DNA from: CAIJXB01 sp964439595
GTDB taxonomy: Bacteria > Chlamydiota > Chlamydiia > Chlamydiales > Rhabdochlamydiaceae
Assembly (NCBI GenBank): GCA_964439595.1
Contig: CAYTOK010000026.1
Span: 1 to 17,531, forward strand
DNA: 17,531 nucleotides
Direction: 5' to 3'
Within the stretch, counting starts at the first letter, position 1; each line of letters opens with the position of its first letter. Of the stretch, positions 15,078 through 17,531 are shown one piece after another. The notes below the pieces were generated by a model that made no database searches, was not told the DNA's origin, and saw nothing but the letters and a program-made list of their open reading frames with translations. The translations under genes were made by a program, and so were the position numbers.

Positions 15078-15604
15078 TAAAGGCGCCCTTTACAAGATGA
15101 GCTTTTCTTTTTATCCCAAAGGCCATGAAATAAAAGAAGTACAACACCACAAAAAATTGAAACATCGGCAATGTTAAACACAGGAAAAATATATCCCCAA
15201 AAACAAAAAAGAAACATGTCTACAACATGCTTATAAAGAAAAAAATCAAGCACATTTCCTAAAGCCCCTGTCAAGACAAGAGAAAGGGCTAGTTTCTTGA
15301 CAAAAGGCATTTTTACAACAACTAAATAAAGAAAAATGCCCGCCATAATCAAAAATCGCAAGTAGAGTAAATAGTGCTGAAAGGAAGAAAGAATTCCCCA
15401 AGCAGCCCCTTTATTCATGGCGTAACTTAAAGAAAAGTCGATCCCGAACCAGTTATGGAATACGGGAATCCCTCCATAAGGATATGAGGGAAAAGCCCAG
15501 GTCATTAAAGGTATATTATAAAAAGTATAGGCTTTCAAAGCTATATCGGAACCTAAAACAGCTAAACAAACCCCCAAAATTCCTAGGATCTTTCTACCTG
15601 TCAT
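15077..15604 (-). CDS. lspA: Signal peptidase II (prolipoprotein signal peptidase)
   Basis: Inner-membrane aspartyl protease that removes the signal peptide of diacylated prolipoproteins. Four membrane helices are visible (about 6-24, 80-97, 103-122 and 142-161). MNKGAAWGIL (63-72) and GALGNVLD (113-120) are family motifs; the catalytic pair is Asp129 in HVVDM and Asp147 in FNIADVSI, spaced 18 apart, against 19 in Pseudomonas LspA. The usual Arg after GNxxD is Phe here. At 175 residues it is slightly long, and ends in a basic tail. The start shares one base with the dksA-like stop (TAATG). Confidence 0.92.
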   Translation of the reverse strand: MTGRKILGILGVCLAVLGSDIALKAYTFYNIPLMTWAFPSYPYGGIPVFHNWFGIDFSLSYAMNKGAAWGILSSFQHYLLYLRFLIMAGIFLYLVVVKMPFVKKLALSLVLTGALGNVLDFFLYKHVVDMFLFCFWGYIFPVFNIADVSIFCGVVLLLFHGLWDKKKSSSCKGRL

Positions 15605-15969
15605 TACAAAAGCCCTTTTTCCATCTTGTCTTGCGCTTTCACCGTCATAGTAGCATAAGGAACGGCCTCCAGTCTTACTTTAGGAATCTCTTCTTCAGTA
15701 ACATCACAAATGCCATAGGAATCTTCTTCGATCTTTTCTAAAGCCCTTTCTATCTGATGAAGAATCTTTAACTCTTTTTCCGAAACTTCTAAACTGACAC
15801 TACGGATGGCATCGTCAGTTCCTTCATCAGCCTGATGCTGTGAATACCCCTTGCCTTCTTCAGAACTTTTTACAAGTTCGCTAGTCCCCCTGACAAGACT
15901 TGTCATTTTAGCTTTTAGCTCTTCTAATCTCTTTTTAAAACTTTGCACTTCTTCTTTTGATAGCGCCAT
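15604..15969 (-). CDS. DksA/TraR-family protein lacking most zinc cysteines
   Basis: Family members enter the secondary channel of RNA polymerase and modulate initiation. The 121 residues form a coiled coil (about 5-40 and 58-82), an acidic tip ADEGTDDA (47-54), and the globular YGICDVTEEEIPKVRLEAVPYATMTVKAQ. In zinc-binding DksA this last part is CxxC...CxxC. Here only Cys88 remains; the other positions are Thr91, Thr109 and Ala112, so zinc cannot be bound in the classical way. The acidic tip does not fit the exact DxxDxA spacing of E. coli DksA. AAGGAG lies 7 nt before ATG 15969. nrdR is 40 nt upstream and lspA overlaps its stop. Confidence 0.85.
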   Translation of the reverse strand: MALSKEEVQSFKKRLEELKAKMTSLVRGTSELVKSSEEGKGYSQHQADEGTDDAIRSVSLEVSEKELKILHQIERALEKIEEDSYGICDVTEEEIPKVRLEAVPYATMTVKAQDKMEKGLL

Positions 15970-16009
15970 TTTTTCACTCCTTGTGATTTTTTTTCATCTA
16001 GTCGATGAC

Positions 16010-16471
16010 TTATACGCTTCCTTGAGGAGCGGGAATACTTTCCAAAGCATCCATAAGTTCATCAACGTGTTTAAAACGACGATATACACAAGCGAAGCGA
16101 ATATATGCAATAGGATCTAGCGATTGAAGGTATTTCATTGCAATTTCTCCTATTTCTGTAGTGGTTACCTCTCTTTGGGGACGCTCCATAAGATCTGCAG
16201 CTATTCTATACGCTGTAGTCCTAACTTGTTCACGACTGATTGCCGTGTGACGACAAGCAGCATCGAGCCCTTTTGTCAACTTTTCTTGCGAAAAATCTTC
16301 ATAAGTTCCGTCTTTTTTTAGGACCTGTAAAGTAAGATCCAAGGTTTCAAATGTCGTAAATCTACGAAAACATTTTAAACACTCTCTTCTTCTACGTATG
16401 GCATTTGTTTCTGTAACCATCCTAGAATCTGTCACTTTAGATTCTTCGTGGTGGCAATATGGACAACGCAT
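16010..16471 (-). CDS. nrdR: NrdR, transcriptional repressor of ribonucleotide reductase genes
   Basis: Nucleotide-sensing repressor that binds NrdR boxes upstream of nrd operons. The zinc ribbon is at the very start: MRCPYC (Cys3, Cys6) and CLKCFRRFTTFE (Cys31, Cys34), with DSRMVTETNAIRRRREC between. The ATP-cone domain follows (VLKKDGTYEDFSQEKLTKGLDAACR..). At 153 residues it is the usual length. ATG 16471 is supported by a GGGGGAG Shine-Dalgarno and by the invariant MRCPYC N-terminus; the frame upstream to 16546 is not coding. It is the first gene of the seven-gene leftward operon. No nrd genes are in the window. Confidence 0.95.
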   Translation of the reverse strand: MRCPYCHHEESKVTDSRMVTETNAIRRRRECLKCFRRFTTFETLDLTLQVLKKDGTYEDFSQEKLTKGLDAACRHTAISREQVRTTAYRIAADLMERPQREVTTTEIGEIAMKYLQSLDPIAYIRFACVYRRFKHVDELMDALESIPAPQGSV

Positions 16472-16496
16472 AAACTCTCCCCCTCTTCTTACTACG

Positions 16497-16505
16497 AATA
16501 TAGCA
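16497..16505 (-). promoter_or_regulatory. Candidate extended -10 promoter of the nrdR operon
   Basis: On the minus strand TGCTATATT forms an extended -10 element (TG, one base, TATATT) about 26 nt before ATG 16471. No good -35 is at the right distance. A weak dyad AGACC/GGTCT (16506-16510 and 16522-16526) flanks the -35 area. Confidence 0.35.
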
Positions 16506-16684
16506 AGACCGCTTAAAACCAGGTCTAACGTTATAGAGGCACTCAAAAAAATTCAACAGATAAAGCAACTATCTCTACTTTTTAATTTTATCGCCATTTG
16601 CAATATTAAATAAATTATTACAATCCACATCTAGAAATAATAATTTTAAAAATGAAAGCAATAGAAAAAAAATCAAAATAATGT

Positions 16685-16712
16685 TAAGATCTCATTTAGA
16701 ATCAAGGGGAGA
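16685..16712 (+). promoter_or_regulatory. Possible -10 and strong RBS of the Inc-like gene
   Basis: TAAGAT at 16685-16690 is a possible -10, with no convincing -35; AGGGGAGA at 16705-16712 is a strong ribosome-binding site. The rest of 16506-16717 is very AT-rich with no open frame of note. Confidence 0.3.
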
Positions 16713-16717
16713 ATACC

Positions 16718-17531
16718 ATGTCCACAATACCAAGTTGCATACAAAATAGTTTTAACGCAGCCAAGCCTTATTTAAGCACTGCCTTAACTGAGGGAACTGA
16801 TTTAGTCAGCCGTGTAGCAATAAATACCCTAGCAACTGTTGGACTAGGCCTTGTTTTTGGGCCAAGTATAGGAATCGCCGGAGGAGTTGTCTGCGGAATA
16901 ACCTCTTATTTAAGCGTTAAAAGTATAGATCAACTCACCTACAAAGCCACCTCAAAAACCTTCACATCCTTTCAAAAAGAAAACAAAAACGATATAGGCA
17001 TCTATTCCTTCTTTGAATGTCTAGCTAAATACGATATAAACCACGCCGAGGATCTTAGCTGGATTGAAACCGACGAAGACAAAACAGCAGCCCAAAACAT
17101 ACTAAATGTCTTTCTTGAAAACGACCTCCCGACAAGTGATCAAATACAAGAAGCCTGTATCGCAGCGTCCTCTAAATTTAAAAAAACAGCAAAAGCTTTA
17201 TGTGACCATCTACTTGAGACAACACTTGTAAATAAATGCGCTGTAAACACAGGACGTGCAATACGCGTTCAAGTTATAGAATACGAAAGAGCTTTTTCAA
17301 CCAAGTGTAGCGACATCTCTGACGCTCCGGGAAAAGCGTTAGGGCTCATGCTCGGGCTTTCTGCTATATCAAAAATATTTTTACTCATTTTTGCTCCCAT
17401 AGCAGCTATTTCCCTCACAAAATTCACCATAATCTGGCTAACAGGAGTTATGATTGTCAAACTCAATGAGCAGATAAATCCCTTCAAACAACCGAGTAAA
17501 ACCGACTTTCCCTACCTAACTTTATGGGCAT
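16718..17531 (+). CDS. Partial protein with two bilobed hydrophobic regions (Inc-like layout)
   Basis: The frame runs open from ATG 16718 to the right edge (about 271 codons), with AGGGGAGA 6 nt before the start. There is no signal peptide. A first hydrophobic block (about 33-66) has two lobes, LATVGLGLVFG and IGIAGGVVCGITSYL, split by a Gly-Pro-Ser turn. A second (about 206-247) is again two lobes, LGLMLGLSAISKIFLLIF and AAISLTKFTIIWLTGVMIV, around Ala-Pro. The soluble 140-residue middle part is helical-looking and has several cysteines. Paired hydrophobic lobes without a signal peptide are the hallmark of type III-secreted chlamydial inclusion membrane proteins; that role is inference, as I recognise no family. 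The C-terminus is outside the window. Confidence 0.7.
   Translation, partial: MSTIPSCIQNSFNAAKPYLSTALTEGTDLVSRVAINTLATVGLGLVFGPSIGIAGGVVCGITSYLSVKSIDQLTYKATSKTFTSFQKENKNDIGIYSFFECLAKYDINHAEDLSWIETDEDKTAAQNILNVFLENDLPTSDQIQEACIAASSKFKKTAKALCDHLLETTLVNKCAVNTGRAIRVQVIEYERAFSTKCSDISDAPGKALGLMLGLSAISKIFLLIFAPIAAISLTKFTIIWLTGVMIVKLNEQINPFKQPSKTDFPYLTLWA

Noticed and set aside
16490..16505. Possible NrdR box at the nrdR promoter (autoregulation)
   Set aside because: Only the CTATAT half fits the known ACACWATATAT-type consensus and there is no second box at the usual spacing.
1..17531. CRISPR arrays, rRNA, tRNA, phage or complete insertion sequences
   Set aside because: No regularly spaced repeats, no transposase or integrase motifs and no tRNA-like folds were found on either strand by reading.

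Overview
The window reads as a chromosomal segment of an environmental (Parachlamydiales-type) member of the Chlamydiae: AT-rich, gene-dense, with chlamydial gene neighbourhoods (nrdR-dksA-lspA, and a kpsF/lipoyl-E2 pair) together with genes that, from general knowledge, the animal-pathogenic Chlamydiaceae lack: isocitrate dehydrogenase, a heptose-pathway gmhA, a NhaD antiporter and a large AAA/PD-(D/E)XK protein of the kind common in amoeba-associated bacteria. A Rhabdochlamydia/Parachlamydia-like host is an inference from gene content and base composition, not a proven identity.

Layout. (1) 149-1594, minus: icd, a 481-residue isocitrate dehydrogenase of the long Thermus/Rickettsia type. (2) 1700-3959, plus: kpsF (arabinose-5-phosphate isomerase) and nhaD (Na+/H+ antiporter), divergent from icd. 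(3) 3960-4252: a gene-free stretch with a 118-nt structured inverted-repeat element and several short palindromes. (4) 4253-6016, plus: an AAA-ATPase/PD-(D/E)XK nuclease-like protein whose stop codon lies in a terminator hairpin. (5) 8873 down to 6037, minus: gmhA-lpxK-E2 acyltransferase operon. (6) 9137-12205, plus: a double-SIS, glucokinase-regulatory-protein-like protein with a signal-peptide-like N-terminus, then asd. (7) 16471 down to 12144, minus: seven close or overlapping genes nrdR-dksA-lspA-unknown-cinA-trmH/spoU-rluA; the last overlaps the 3' end of asd by 62 bp, tail to tail. (8) From 16718 to the right edge, plus: an incomplete protein with two bilobed hydrophobic regions, resembling chlamydial inclusion-membrane proteins in layout.

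Themes. Cell-envelope precursors dominate: KpsF feeds Kdo synthesis, GmhA feeds ADP-heptose, LpxK phosphorylates lipid A, Asd feeds diaminopimelate and LspA processes lipoproteins. Central metabolism is represented by Icd and the E2 acyltransferase, and regulation and RNA modification by NrdR, a cysteine-depleted DksA-like protein, a SpoU methyltransferase and an RluA-type pseudouridine synthase.

The best candidates for undescribed biology are the exported-looking GKRP-like double-SIS protein, the Inc-like partial protein at the right edge, the conserved-looking unknown gene between lspA and cinA, the structured element upstream of the AAA/PD-(D/E)XK gene, and the DksA-like protein that kept only one of four zinc cysteines. 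All functional calls come from motif reading only; no database search was run.
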